In this document: piece after piece, positions 26,074-35,810 of the stretch
How positions within the stretch are numbered: position 1 is the stretch's first letter
Layout: every line of letters begins with the position of its first letter
DNA from: an uncultured Aquimarina sp.
GTDB taxonomy: Bacteria; Bacteroidota; Bacteroidia; Flavobacteriales; Flavobacteriaceae
DNA length: 64,000 bases
Direction of reading: 5' to 3'
Assembly: GCA_947493035.1 (NCBI GenBank)
Contig: CANLOW010000006.1
Location: 62,001-126,000, forward strand
The notes under the pieces: generated by a model
The model's database searches: none
What the model was told of the DNA's origin: nothing
Seen by the model: the letters and a program-made list of their open reading frames with translations, nothing else
Program-made: the position numbers and the translations under genes

Positions 26074-29000
26074 ATGTCAATAAACCCTAAGTTTAAAACT
26101 ACCTGTTCATACTGTGGTGTAGGTTGTGGAATTGTAGCTTCTAAAGATGCAAATGGTGTTATCAGTATAGAAGGAGATAAAGACCATCCTGTAAATCAAG
26201 GGAAATTATGCTCTAAAGGGATGAATCTTCATCATGTAGTTCAAGATAAAACGGATCGTTTATTGAAACCGCAAATGCGTTGGAGTAAGAATCACGAATT
26301 ACAAGATGTTTCTTGGGATAGTGCTCTAGATCGTACAGCAGCAGTATTCAAATCAATTATAGATAAATATGGGCCAAACAGTGTAGGGTTTTATGTTTCA
26401 GGTCAATGCTTGACTGAGGAGTATTATTTGTTTAACAAAATAACCAAAGGGTTTATTGGGACAAATAATATAGATACGAATTCTAGATTATGTATGAGCT
26501 CGGCCGTGGTAGGCTACAAACAAGCCTTAGGTGAAGATAGTGTACCTGTAGCGTATGCAGATATCGAAGAGGCAGATTTATTTATGGTAGCGGGTGCTAA
26601 CCCTGCTTGGTGTCACCCTATTTTGTGGAGGCGTGTCGAAGCACATAAAGAGAAAAATCCGAATGTTAAAATCATTGTTGTTGATCCTAGAAAAACGCAA
26701 ACATGTGATTTAGCAGATCTTCATTTGCAGTTATTGCCAGGGACAGATGTCGTGTTATATAATGCGATTGCTTTACGTTTGATTGAAAAGAAAAAAATAG
26801 ATAAAGCATTTATAGAAAATCATACAGATAACTATGAGGCAGTAAAAGAATTAGTAAAGCAAACTTCAATCAAAGAAGCTTCTAAAACTTGTGGTGTTCC
26901 TGTAGAGGATATCAAAAAGGCAGCAGAGATGATAGGAGATGCTAAAGGCTTTATTACAATGTGGGCAATGGGGCTTAACCAAAGTTCTATTGGGGTTAAT
27001 AAAAATAATGCATTGTTAAACTTGTCATTGATGACAGGGCAAATAGGGAAGCCGGGATCAGGACCTTTTTCACTGACTGGGCAGCCTAATGCTATGGGAG
27101 GTAGAGAAGTTGGAGGTATGGCTAATTTATTGGCAGTTCATAAAGATTTAGGCAACGCCGATCATAGAAAAGAAGTTGCCAATTTTTGGGGAGGAAAAGA
27201 GATTCAAGAAAAACCAGGGTTTACAGCAACTCAAATGATTGATGCGTTAGAATCTGGCGAATTGAAAGCAATTTGGGTAGCTTGTACCAATCCTTTGGTA
27301 AGTTTACCGAATTCTAATAAAGTAGAGGCTGCACTTAAAAAAGCGAAATTTGTTGTAGTACAAGAAATATCAGACCGTTCTGAAACGCTAGAATATGCAG
27401 ATGTAGTATTGCCAGCAGCTGCTTGGGCCGAGAAGGAAGGAACAATGACCAATAGTGAGCGTCGTATTTCTCATCTTAGTAAAGTAATAGATGCTCCTGG
27501 TGAGGCACTTCCAGATGTAGAGATTATTTGGAAGTTTGCACAAAAAATGGGGTATGAAAGTTTTAATTATACCCACGTTTCCGAAGTATACGAAGAGTAT
27601 GTTCGTATGACAGAAGGAACTTCGATTGATATATCAGGTTTGGGATATGAGCGACTGAAATCAGAAGGTACTTTTCAATGGCCAGTTCCTGTAGCAGGTC
27701 ACCCAGGTACCCCACGCTTATTTACTGATCATAAATTTTATACAGATAATGGACGTGCCAAATTCATGGTGCCAAAATTTACAATGCCTACTTCTGAAGA
27801 GGTTTCTGATAAATATCCATTGATATTAAATTCTGGTCGAATTCGAGATCAATGGCATACAAGAACAAAGACAGGTAAGGTAAATCGATTGTTAACACAT
27901 ATCGAAGATCCTTACGTTGAGATGAATCAGGTAGATGCCTTTGTAAGAGGGTTAAAAGAAGGTAGTATTGCTACTGTATCAAGTAAGAGAGGGAAAACAC
28001 AGGTTAAAGTTGTAATTTCTGAAGGGATTGGAAAAGGAGTGGTATTTATGCCAATTCACTGGGGGAAAGTTTTTGGTAATGACTATGCTCGTGTTAATAA
28101 TCTAACAACTAGTATTGTTGATCCTATTTCGAAAGAACCAGACTTTAAATTTTCAGCAGTTCAAATAGAAAAGTTTGAAAAACCTAAACAAAAGATATGT
28201 ATCATAGGTGCAGGTACAGCTGCTTTCCGTTTTATACAAACGTATAGAGAACATAATCAAGAAGACGAGATTACGGTATTCTGTAAGGAACCATACCCAT
28301 TCTATAATAGAGTACTGTTGCCAGAATATGTTTCGGAAGAACTTACTTGGGAACAATTACAAAAATTAAGAGAGGGAGAGCTTGAACGCTTCAATATCCG
28401 TTTAGAAACGAGTAACCCTGCGACACAAATTGAAAGAGAAGAAAAATTTGTAATTGATAGTAAGGGAGAAAAACATGAATTTGATGTAATATTAATGGCT
28501 ACGGGTAGTCGTGCTTTTGTGCCGAAAGAAGTGCCAATTCACTTACCTGGACGATTTACAATGCGTAACAGAAGTGATGCAGACGAATTGAAAAACTATT
28601 TAAATGCATCTGGGTTACCAGAAAACAAGCAACATGTTGTTATCGTTGGAGGAGGTTTATTAGGGTTAGAATTAGCAGCTGCACTTCGAACAAGAGACAT
28701 CAATGTTACCATCATCCAAAGAGGAAATAGATTGATGGAGCGTCAATTAGACGTTGTAGCCAGCCGTTTATTAGCGGATGATGTAAGAGATAAGGGAATT
28801 CAAATTTATTTTGATAATGAGGTAGATACCGTTTTTGATGTGTCTGATCATCAATTATCAATTACGTTGAAGACAGGAAGAGAGTTATCTTGTAATGCCG
28901 TAGTATATTCTATTGGTACTATTCCGAATATTGAATTAGCAAGAGAAATAGGATTACAGTGTAAACGAGGTATTATTGTTAATCAATATTTACAGACTAC

Positions 29001-29595
29001 TGATCCTTCTATTTTTGCAGTAGGTGAGATAGCAGATTTTAAAGGAAGTTTATACGGAATCACTGCAGCGGCTGAACAACAAGCAGATATTGTTGCTCAT
29101 TACTTATTAGGAGATTATTCAGCGATTTATAAAGGTTCTGTATTTATGAACATTTTAAAGTTTGAAGATTTAGATCTATGTAGTATTGGTCAATTAGATT
29201 ACCCTCAAGATGATCCAGCATATCAGGAAATTATATTGATGGATGTTGCCAAGCGTTTTTATAAAAAATGTATCGTTTATAACGACTGGCTAATCGGAGC
29301 TATTTTAATGGGGGATAAGAGTGAGTTTGCTGAGTTTAAACGTTTGATTGAAGAACGAATAGAGCTTTCTGAAAAACGTGATGAATTATTGCGCTCTAGC
29401 AAAGTAGACGAACCTATTATTGGTAAACTTGTATGTTCTTGTAGTCAAGTAGGAGAAGGGAACTTGGTGAAAGCAATCGAAGGAGGTTGTCATGATTTTG
29501 CTAAATTATGTGAGCAAACTGGCGCAGGTTTAGGTTGCGGTAGTTGTAAGAGTGAGGTGAAACAAATAATGGAGAACACTTTAGTTCCTGCTTAA
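26074..29595 (+). CDS. nasA: assimilatory nitrate reductase fused to NAD(P)H:FAD and BFD [2Fe-2S] modules
   Basis: A 1173-residue fusion. Residues 1-690 are a molybdopterin oxidoreductase of the Nas/Nap type: a [4Fe-4S] site at C11, C14, C18 and C46, and NIDTNSRLCMSSAV with the likely Mo-ligand cysteine. Residues 707-1090 are a NirB/NasB-like FAD/NAD(P) oxidoreductase (KICIIGAGTAAFRF, then VVIVGGGLLGLELA). Residues 1120-1160 are a BFD-like [2Fe-2S] domain (CSCSQVGEGN and LGCGSC). It reduces nitrate to nitrite in the cytoplasm with electrons from NAD(P)H. No nitrite reductase or nitrate transporter is in the window; the next gene is a rubredoxin fusion. Confidence 0.92.
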   Translation: MSINPKFKTTCSYCGVGCGIVASKDANGVISIEGDKDHPVNQGKLCSKGMNLHHVVQDKTDRLLKPQMRWSKNHELQDVSWDSALDRTAAVFKSIIDKYGPNSVGFYVSGQCLTEEYYLFNKITKGFIGTNNIDTNSRLCMSSAVVGYKQALGEDSVPVAYADIEEADLFMVAGANPAWCHPILWRRVEAHKEKNPNVKIIVVDPRKTQTCDLADLHLQLLPGTDVVLYNAIALRLIEKKKIDKAFIENHTDNYEAVKELVKQTSIKEASKTCGVPVEDIKKAAEMIGDAKGFITMWAMGLNQSSIGVNKNNALLNLSLMTGQIGKPGSGPFSLTGQPNAMGGREVGGMANLLAVHKDLGNADHRKEVANFWGGKEIQEKPGFTATQMIDALESGELKAIWVACTNPLVSLPNSNKVEAALKKAKFVVVQEISDRSETLEYADVVLPAAAWAEKEGTMTNSERRISHLSKVIDAPGEALPDVEIIWKFAQKMGYESFNYTHVSEVYEEYVRMTEGTSIDISGLGYERLKSEGTFQWPVPVAGHPGTPRLFTDHKFYTDNGRAKFMVPKFTMPTSEEVSDKYPLILNSGRIRDQWHTRTKTGKVNRLLTHIEDPYVEMNQVDAFVRGLKEGSIATVSSKRGKTQVKVVISEGIGKGVVFMPIHWGKVFGNDYARVNNLTTSIVDPISKEPDFKFSAVQIEKFEKPKQKICIIGAGTAAFRFIQTYREHNQEDEITVFCKEPYPFYNRVLLPEYVSEELTWEQLQKLREGELERFNIRLETSNPATQIEREEKFVIDSKGEKHEFDVILMATGSRAFVPKEVPIHLPGRFTMRNRSDADELKNYLNASGLPENKQHVVIVGGGLLGLELAAALRTRDINVTIIQRGNRLMERQLDVVASRLLADDVRDKGIQIYFDNEVDTVFDVSDHQLSITLKTGRELSCNAVVYSIGTIPNIELAREIGLQCKRGIIVNQYLQTTDPSIFAVGEIADFKGSLYGITAAAEQQADIVAHYLLGDYSAIYKGSVFMNILKFEDLDLCSIGQLDYPQDDPAYQEIILMDVAKRFYKKCIVYNDWLIGAILMGDKSEFAEFKRLIEERIELSEKRDELLRSSKVDEPIIGKLVCSCSQVGEGNLVKAIEGGCHDFAKLCEQTGAGLGCGSCKSEVKQIMENTLVPA

Positions 29596-29646
29596 AATTC
29601 TAAATGTCATAAAAAGGGTAACCGAAACATGACTTAAAAAAAAGAA

Positions 29647-31101
29647 ATGATGAAAAAGTATTTACAACGATTTCATGTTAAGGGAGGAATTATTTCTCCG
29701 GGTGAATTGCAAAAAGTAATCGCTATGGCCGAATCTATCGGTTTGGATGCATTACATTTTGGTTCGCGTCAAGATATTTTATTTCCTGAAATAAACGATA
29801 ATCAAGAGACTACTGAAGATCATAAGAATTTCGATTTGTCGATGTTTGCAGGTCCTGAAAATCAAAATATAATGAGCTCTTATGTATCGATGGATATTTT
29901 TCCTTCGACACCTTGGTTAAGGGGGACTACGTATTTATATATTTTAGAAGAATTTAGGTTTACGCCTAAGTTAAAGATCAATATAGTTGATGCCAAGCAA
30001 CAATTGGTGCCATTATATACAGGGGACCTCAATTTTATAGCCTCTGATCACGAAGATTACTGGTATTTATATTGCAAGCTTCCAAATATTGAGCAAGAGT
30101 ATTTTCCAGTATTAGTATATACATGGGATATTGCACATTTGTCTGAATTGATTGAAAATAAGTGTGAAGAAGTAGATTCTGTACAAGAGTTGTTCGAAGA
30201 AATTAATAAATCGACGACTCTTAATCATAGAACGATAAAGAAGAAGCTTACTATAGATTTTCAGCCTTTCCCTTATTATGAAGGGATGAACAAAATGTAT
30301 ACTAATCAGTATTGGTTGGGTCTGTATTGGAGAGATAATCGTTACAGTATAGAATTCTTAAAAGCGCTATCTCTTTTTTGTGTTGATAACCGTATAGGTA
30401 AAATATGCCTTACACCTTGGAAATCTTTTATTGTAAAAGGGATTCGTAAAGAGGTGAAATTAGAATTGGAAAAATTGTTAGGGCAATATGGTATCAATGT
30501 AAGGCACTCGTCGTTAGAGTTGAATTGGCACTTGCCCGTAGATGATGATTTTGCTTTGGCATTAAAGAAAAACTTGGTACTTAATTTCGATCAGAATGAT
30601 ATTAGTACTTACGGTCTTACTTTTGCAATAACACAAGATTTAAATCGTAAAAAGTATTTTACATCTATAGTTATTGAAGTAAACCCTATACCAACTAATA
30701 TTAATGACGATTTTGTGGTGAGGCCAACCTTTAATGTATTATTTGCTAAAGGGTTTAATCCTAATGGTAGATCGTATGTATCATATGCTCAAGATGTAGA
30801 CAAAATGGATCTACCGGGTCTGTTGATGGAATTAACGAAAGAATATTTCAAAAACCTTGGTTCAAATCAAGTTGATATTGTTAAGCCAGGGTCTCTAAAT
30901 TTAGAAGAAGAAAAGGTGATACTAGAAGTATATCAATGTCAAAATTGTTTTACTATTTATGATCCATCTGTAGGGGATGCCGAAGCAAATATTGAAGCTG
31001 GTACTTTCTTCGAAGATTTACCGGCTAATTACTGTTGTTCGGTTTGTGATTCTTCTCTTGAAAGTTTCAAACCAAATGCAATGGAGTTTGTAGAGAAATA
31101 A
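29647..31101 (+). CDS. rubredoxin fused to a nitrite/sulfite reductase-like scaffold lacking siroheme ligands
   Basis: A 484-residue protein. Two segments resemble the ferredoxin-like half domains of nitrite/sulfite reductases: residues 10-46 (GGIISPGELQKVIAMAE, then FGSRQDI) and about 212-270 (YWLGLYWRDNRYSIEFL, then CLTPWKSFIVKGI). The four cysteines that hold the [4Fe-4S]-siroheme centre are absent; other cysteines are single. The last 55 residues are a rubredoxin (CQNC, TIYDP, FEDLP, CSVC). It lies 51 bases after the nitrate reductase fusion. It probably passes electrons to or from that enzyme or a nitrite reductase elsewhere; this is inference. Confidence 0.8.
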   Translation: MMKKYLQRFHVKGGIISPGELQKVIAMAESIGLDALHFGSRQDILFPEINDNQETTEDHKNFDLSMFAGPENQNIMSSYVSMDIFPSTPWLRGTTYLYILEEFRFTPKLKINIVDAKQQLVPLYTGDLNFIASDHEDYWYLYCKLPNIEQEYFPVLVYTWDIAHLSELIENKCEEVDSVQELFEEINKSTTLNHRTIKKKLTIDFQPFPYYEGMNKMYTNQYWLGLYWRDNRYSIEFLKALSLFCVDNRIGKICLTPWKSFIVKGIRKEVKLELEKLLGQYGINVRHSSLELNWHLPVDDDFALALKKNLVLNFDQNDISTYGLTFAITQDLNRKKYFTSIVIEVNPIPTNINDDFVVRPTFNVLFAKGFNPNGRSYVSYAQDVDKMDLPGLLMELTKEYFKNLGSNQVDIVKPGSLNLEEEKVILEVYQCQNCFTIYDPSVGDAEANIEAGTFFEDLPANYCCSVCDSSLESFKPNAMEFVEK

Positions 31102-31121
31102 GATCACTTTCTATAAATATA

Positions 31122-31169
31122 AAATCAAAAGCCTCATCAATAAATAGATATTGCTGAGGCTTTTGATTT
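31122..31169. terminator. bidirectional terminator between the rubredoxin and DUF2797 genes
   Basis: AAATCAAAAGCCTCA pairs perfectly with TGAGGCTTTTGATTT. It sits between two convergent genes and provides A and T tracts on both sides. Confidence 0.88.
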
Positions 31170-31181
31170 ATAAAGAATATA

Positions 31182-31976
31182 TTATAATATAGATAATGCA
31201 ACCTTGAAGCCTTCGTGGTTTCTAACATTAAAAACCGTTTGGTCTTCAAAGATTAAGTATTGACCTTTTATTCCTACAAGTTTGCCTTCGTAGTTAGGAG
31301 TTTTTTCAAGATTTAATGAAGTTACCTTTTCTGGATATTTATGTACCGGAAATTCTAAATGAAGTTCTTTGCTGTTTTCTAGAAAATAAGGCTTTGTTTC
31401 TTCTGGGATGTATTGTGCTAATCGTAATTTTACATCCTCTAACTTTTCGTCATCGATGTCATTTTTTAGCATTTTTCGCCAATTCGTTTTGTCTGCAATA
31501 TGCTCCTTTAGTGCTACTTCAGTAATTCCTGCCAAATAACGATTAGGTACTTCTAAGATTTCAATAGCTTCATGAGCTCCTTGATCAATCCAACGAGTAG
31601 GAACTTGAGCTTTTCTAGTAACTCCAACTTTTACATTACTAGAATTTGCTAGATATACAATATGAGGTTGTAATTGAGCCTTTTTTTCAAATTCTAAATC
31701 TCTATCTTCTATATCTAAATGAGCTTTGCTTAGTTCGGGTTTCATGATCCAATCTCCAGCATTAGGAGTTTTATAAAAATCATCATAACAGTATCCTTGT
31801 CTAAATATCTTTTTGTTTTGACCACAGCTTAAACATTGATATGAAACAAATTCAATAGAAATATTTTTATTCAATAATTGGTTTACATGAATAAAATCAT
31901 TCTCGAAAACTAAGTAATAATTAATAGGACTTGCGTTTTCAGTACGCATTTTTTTCAGAACACCTTCGTACAACAT
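31182..31976 (-). CDS. DUF2797 family protein
   Basis: A 264-residue cytoplasmic protein that matches DUF2797 in length and pattern: YQCLSCGQNKK with a later cysteine (GYCYDDFY) near residues 48-68, suggesting a small metal knuckle, and PHIVYLANSSNVKVGVTRKAQVPTRWIDQGA in the middle, which resembles a GIY-YIG nuclease-like core (VYLA, then VKVGVT and RW). The C-terminal third looks like a beta domain. Function is unknown. It is alone, convergent with the nitrate genes and divergent from the GH3-family gene. Confidence 0.8.
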   Translation of the reverse strand: MLYEGVLKKMRTENASPINYYLVFENDFIHVNQLLNKNISIEFVSYQCLSCGQNKKIFRQGYCYDDFYKTPNAGDWIMKPELSKAHLDIEDRDLEFEKKAQLQPHIVYLANSSNVKVGVTRKAQVPTRWIDQGAHEAIEILEVPNRYLAGITEVALKEHIADKTNWRKMLKNDIDDEKLEDVKLRLAQYIPEETKPYFLENSKELHLEFPVHKYPEKVTSLNLEKTPNYEGKLVGIKGQYLIFEDQTVFNVRNHEGFKVALSIL

Positions 31977-32096
31977 AGTGAAATAAAATAATTTGTTAGA
32001 TGAATTTTATTATTTTAGAATCGAAACTTAAACAGTTTGCAGCATTAAGTAAAATGATTTACAATATGCTTTAAGCTGTAAATATAGCTAATTACA

Positions 32097-33617
32097 ATGC
32101 CATTACCTTTAGTAAATTCTATTACCAGTTGGTTTTTAAAAAAGCGAATTCATAAGATAGAATTATTCTTAAAATACCCTCATGATGTACAGCAAGAACT
32201 GCTGTTTAATCTGTTGTCTAAAGCTAAAAATACAGAGTTAGGTAAAAAGTATGATTTTAAAACAATTACTTCATACAGAGAGTTTTCAGATAGAATTCCT
32301 GTGGTTAATTATGAAGTTGTAGAACCTTTGATTACAAGAAGTAGGAGAGGAGAAAAGAATATTTTCTGGCCTAATGGGATTAAATGGTTTGCTAAATCAA
32401 GTGGTACTACCAATGCCAAGAGTAAGTTTATTCCAGTTAGTACAGATTCATTAACCGATTGTCATTATGCTGGAAGTAAAGATTTGTTGTGTATGTACCT
32501 TAACAATAACCCAGATTCGGAACTGTTTAAAGGAAAAGGACTTCGCTTAGGAGGAAGTAAAGAGCTTTATGAAGAGAATGGAACTTTTTTTGGCGATCTT
32601 TCAGCGATATTGATAGATAATATGCCTTTTTGGGCAGAAAAGAGTTCAACACCATCTAGTGAGATATCTTTAATGGCAGATTGGGAAACCAAAATGGGAG
32701 CTATTGTAAAGGAAACTATTCAAGAGAATGTTACCAGCCTTGCAGGAGTACCTAGTTGGATGTTGGTGCTTTTAAATGAAGTTTTAGCAACCAAAGGAGT
32801 AGACAGCCTCGAGAAGGTATGGCCAAATCTAGAAGTTTATTTTCATGGGGGAGTAAGTTTTACACCTTATAGGGATCAGTATCTTAATATCTTACCTGAT
32901 CATTGTAAGTTTTATGAGATTTATAATGCTTCCGAAGGTTTCTTTGCAATTCAGGATCAAAACGATAGTGATGAGCTGCTTTTGATGTTGGATTATGGGA
33001 TTTTCTATGAGTTCATAGAAATGAGCGAATACCATACCGAATCTCCAAACATTATTCCTTTAAGTGAAGTTGAGATGGGGAAAAATTATGCGGTCGTTAT
33101 TACTACTAATGCTGGTTTGTGGAGGTATAAAATAGGAGATACAGTACGATTTACGTCAATTAATCCGTATCGAATTAAGATTAGTGGACGGACTCGACAT
33201 TTTATTAATGTATTTGGAGAGGAGTTAATGATCGAAAACGTAGAAGAAGCTTTAAGAAGGGTGTGCCTTCAATATAGTTTACAGTTAGTAGATTTTAGCG
33301 TAGCTCCAATTTTTATGGAAGGAAAAAATAAAGGTGCACATGAATGGATTATGGAATTTAAAAATAATCCCTTAGATAAATTGTCATTCACCCATGCTTT
33401 AGATAAGGAATTACAAAGCTTAAATAGTGATTATGAGGCTAAAAGATCCAATGATATAACTTTACGTTTACCGAAGGTTATTTTTTCTAAAAAAGGGCTT
33501 TTTTATGAATGGCTAAAGAAAAATGAAAAGTTAGGAGGGCAGCATAAGGTTCCTAGACTGTCAAATTCTCGCATGTATGTTGACGAACTGCTTGAATTAA
33601 ACGATCTAGTGTATTAG
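32097..33617 (+). CDS. GH3 auxin-responsive-type acyl-adenylating enzyme
   Basis: A 506-residue protein of the GH3 family, part of the ANL adenylating superfamily. Seen: the ATP-binding loop KSSGTTNAKSKFIPVS near residue 100, YNASEGFFA near 279 (adenylation motif) and GLWRYKIGDTVRF near 343, followed by KISGRTRHFINVFGEELM as the hinge. In plants GH3 enzymes join amino acids to hormones; the bacterial substrates are not established. The N-terminus has a basic, amphipathic stretch but no clear signal peptide. Single gene with no obvious partner. Confidence 0.9.
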   Translation: MPLPLVNSITSWFLKKRIHKIELFLKYPHDVQQELLFNLLSKAKNTELGKKYDFKTITSYREFSDRIPVVNYEVVEPLITRSRRGEKNIFWPNGIKWFAKSSGTTNAKSKFIPVSTDSLTDCHYAGSKDLLCMYLNNNPDSELFKGKGLRLGGSKELYEENGTFFGDLSAILIDNMPFWAEKSSTPSSEISLMADWETKMGAIVKETIQENVTSLAGVPSWMLVLLNEVLATKGVDSLEKVWPNLEVYFHGGVSFTPYRDQYLNILPDHCKFYEIYNASEGFFAIQDQNDSDELLLMLDYGIFYEFIEMSEYHTESPNIIPLSEVEMGKNYAVVITTNAGLWRYKIGDTVRFTSINPYRIKISGRTRHFINVFGEELMIENVEEALRRVCLQYSLQLVDFSVAPIFMEGKNKGAHEWIMEFKNNPLDKLSFTHALDKELQSLNSDYEAKRSNDITLRLPKVIFSKKGLFYEWLKKNEKLGGQHKVPRLSNSRMYVDELLELNDLVY

Positions 33618-33695
33618 CTTATGTATCTTATCGATTTTATTAAATATTTAGTCTAAAACAAGAAGGTTGTTTCGTACAATATGAAAATGAGGTGG

Positions 33696-33703
33696 TATAT
33701 TTG
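33696..33703 (+). promoter_or_regulatory. -7 element of a small secreted protein gene
   Basis: TATATTTG matches TAnnTTTG, 20 bases before the ATG at 33723. Confidence 0.6.
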
Positions 33704-33722
33704 AAAAGCTTAAATAATTGTT

Positions 33723-33941
33723 ATGAAAACATTACTAATCAGTTTCTTCCTAATAGCTAGTTCATCTGTTTTTGCACAGAACGTTGCTTCAAATGAAGCA
33801 AGTGAGTTGAAACCAGTGAAGTCTTATGAAAACGTTGAAGTAAAGAGTGTTGAGAAGATAGTAGCTGCTACAGATAAGAAAAAATATTATTCAGTGCTTA
33901 AAAGGAGCGTTAGTTTGGTAAAGAACGAAGAAAAATTATAG
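33723..33941 (+). CDS. small secreted protein, 72 residues, unknown
   Basis: The frame begins MKTLLISFFLIASSSVFAQN, a clean signal peptide with cleavage after FAQ, leaving about 50 residues. These are rich in valine, lysine and glutamate with heptad-like spacing (SVEKIVAATDKKKYYSVLKRSV) and no cysteine. It has its own -7 element and terminator, so it is expressed as a single gene. I do not recognise a family; short secreted peptides like this are common and poorly studied in Flavobacteriia. Confidence 0.75.
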   Translation: MKTLLISFFLIASSSVFAQNVASNEASELKPVKSYENVEVKSVEKIVAATDKKKYYSVLKRSVSLVKNEEKL

Positions 33942-33947
33942 TATACG

Positions 33948-33977
33948 AAAAGCTATCTTGATAAGGGTGGCTTTTTT
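33948..33977 (+). terminator. terminator of the small secreted protein gene
   Basis: AAAAGCTATC pairs with GGTGGCTTTT, allowing G-T pairs, followed by T residues, seven bases after the stop. Confidence 0.75.
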
Positions 33978-34188
33978 ATTATTTCTTACATAATCTTACA
34001 TGAATTATTTTGTAAGTATTTGAGTTTTAATCAAATTTTCATTATTGCATGGTATTGTTAATTGTTTCTATCTAAAATTAGATTTTTTATTTAGGAATTA
34101 TTCCATTCTGGGATAGTGAAATTAATAACATAAAAATAAAATTTTACCAATATGCCCTTACACTTTTGTAAAGAGTAGTATTGATTCA

Positions 34189-34234
34189 AAAAAAAGCACA
34201 GACAAAATGTATACATTTTGTCTGTGCTTTTTTT
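34189..34234. terminator. perfect 46-base palindrome, bidirectional terminator of clpX
   Basis: A-run, GCACAGACAAAATGT, then its exact complement and a T-run; every base from 34189 to 34234 pairs with its partner, so there is almost no loop. On the minus strand it lies 35 bases after the clpX stop. Confidence 0.85.
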
Positions 34235-34268
34235 GTTCTATAAAGAAGGAATAAATTAAAAGTGTTAT

Positions 34269-35498
34269 TTAAGAAACAGCTTTTAATTTTATTTTAGATT
34301 TTTCCAATTTAGCTTCAGCATATTCTTTTGTAACTGTAAAATTAGTTTCTTCAGAATCTGGAAGCTCATACATAGCATCGGTTAGAATAGTTTCACATAG
34401 CGAACGTAAACCACGAGCTCCTAATTTATATTCCATAGCTTTTTCTACAATAAAATCTAATGCTTCTTCAGTGATGTCAAATGCAATATTGTCCATTTCA
34501 AAAAGCTTCTTATACTGCTTTATAATAGCATTTTTAGGCTCTGTTAAAATAGATCTTAAAGTCTCGGCATCTAATGGATTCATATAGGTCATTACGGGTA
34601 AACGACCAATGATTTCAGGGATCAATCCAAAGCTTTTTAAATCTTTAGGAATGATATATTGTAGTAAGTTTTCTCTTTCAATACTATCTTCTTTTATAGA
34701 AGCGCTGAAACCTACAGCTTTCATATTCAATCTTTTTTGAATATCTCGTTCTATACCATCAAAAGCACCACCAGCTATGAAAAGAATATTTTCTGTGTTT
34801 ACTTCAATAAACTTTTGATCAGGATGTTTACGACCACCTTTAGGCGGAACATTGACTACAGTACCTTCTAATAATTTCAATAATGCCTGTTGAACACCTT
34901 CTCCAGAGACATCACGAGTGATACTGGGATTGTCTCCTTTTCTAGCAATTTTATCAATTTCATCAATAAAAACAATACCACGTTGAGCCTTTTCAAGATC
35001 GTAGTCAGCTGCTTGTAGTAATTTGGTTAAAATAGTTTCAACATCCTCACCTACATAACCTGCTTCAGTCAATACTGTAGCATCTACAATGGCTAAGGGT
35101 ACGTTTAGCATCTTAGCAACTGTACGCGCTATAAGTGTTTTACCAGTACCTGTTTGCCCAACAAGGATAATATTACTTTTTTGAATTTCAATATCGTCCT
35201 CAGAAGTAGGTTGTAATAAGCGCTTATAGTGATTGTATACAGCTACAGAAATCACTTTTTTGGTGAATTCTTGACCAATAACATATTCGTCTAGAAAGGT
35301 TTTGATAGCTTTGGGCTTACTTAGTTCTAAATCTTTAGATAAGTCTTCACTACTCTCGCCATCTGTTTCTTCAACAATAATTCCGTATGCTTGTTGAATA
35401 CATCGATCACAGATGTGGGCATCCAAACCTGCAATTAATAAATTTGTTTCTGGCTTTTTTCTCCCACAAAACGAACAGTCTAATTCTTCTTTTGCCAT
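34269..35498 (-). CDS. clpX: ATP-dependent Clp protease ATP-binding subunit ClpX
   Basis: A 409-residue AAA+ unfoldase, normal family length. Seen: an N-terminal zinc-binding domain ([10 protein letters not shown], then HICDRC), Walker A GQTGTGKT near residue 114, Walker [10 protein letters not shown], the pore loop AGYVGEDVE, the RKH loop (GGRKHPD) and a sensor-2 segment GARGLR. It unfolds substrates for ClpP. Here clpX is separated from clpP by two unrelated genes on the same strand, with a terminator after clpP, so it is probably expressed on its own. Confidence 0.97.
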   Translation of the reverse strand: MAKEELDCSFCGRKKPETNLLIAGLDAHICDRCIQQAYGIIVEETDGESSEDLSKDLELSKPKAIKTFLDEYVIGQEFTKKVISVAVYNHYKRLLQPTSEDDIEIQKSNIILVGQTGTGKTLIARTVAKMLNVPLAIVDATVLTEAGYVGEDVETILTKLLQAADYDLEKAQRGIVFIDEIDKIARKGDNPSITRDVSGEGVQQALLKLLEGTVVNVPPKGGRKHPDQKFIEVNTENILFIAGGAFDGIERDIQKRLNMKAVGFSASIKEDSIERENLLQYIIPKDLKSFGLIPEIIGRLPVMTYMNPLDAETLRSILTEPKNAIIKQYKKLFEMDNIAFDITEEALDFIVEKAMEYKLGARGLRSLCETILTDAMYELPDSEETNFTVTKEYAEAKLEKSKIKLKAVS

Positions 35499-35810
35499 AC
35501 TACTTGTAAATTTTCTACATCAAATACAAACTTACTAGAAAAATTTCAGTTAGCCTTATTTATTACTTTAAATGCTTGTAGGTGCTTTCTCTTACGTTAG
35601 CTTGTAATAATGATATAGTCAAGGCGATTTCATTTAACTTGTCCTACAGGAAATCATATCTTTTTGCACTATCATGTTGAATTAATTTCAGTAACTCACT
35701 AGCTTTTTCTTATTATGGAATGCTGAAATAAATTCAGCATGAAGAAATTTTTAAGATTTTTTTTGAATATAAGTAGTTTTACGTTTACATAAGATTGCCT
35801 TGTGATGTAG
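35499..35810. other. 312-base gap upstream of clpX with a decayed palindromic repeat
   Basis: No coding frame. The right half carries the hairpin ATGCTGAA-ATAAA-TTCAGCAT (35720-35740) and, before it, a degenerate partner (ATGTTGAATTAATTTCAG, starting about 35673). Both resemble the central hairpin of the element at 8692. The clpX promoter should be near its right-to-left start but no full consensus was found. Confidence 0.5.
35672..35745. repeat. dispersed palindromic (REP-like) element, decayed copy
   Basis: Two TGAA...TTCA-type hairpins about 50 bases apart, the second perfect (35720-35740). The layout matches the CCTGAAC...GTTTCAGG hairpin at 8698-8714 with different central bases. Boundaries are uncertain. 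Confidence 0.45.

Larger units (their letters stand above)
33942..34268. other. 327-base gap between the small secreted protein and clpX
   Basis: Holds two hairpins, listed separately (33948-33977 and 34189-34234). The roughly 210 bases between them are AT-rich with no frame of interest and no clear promoter. Confidence 0.6.
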
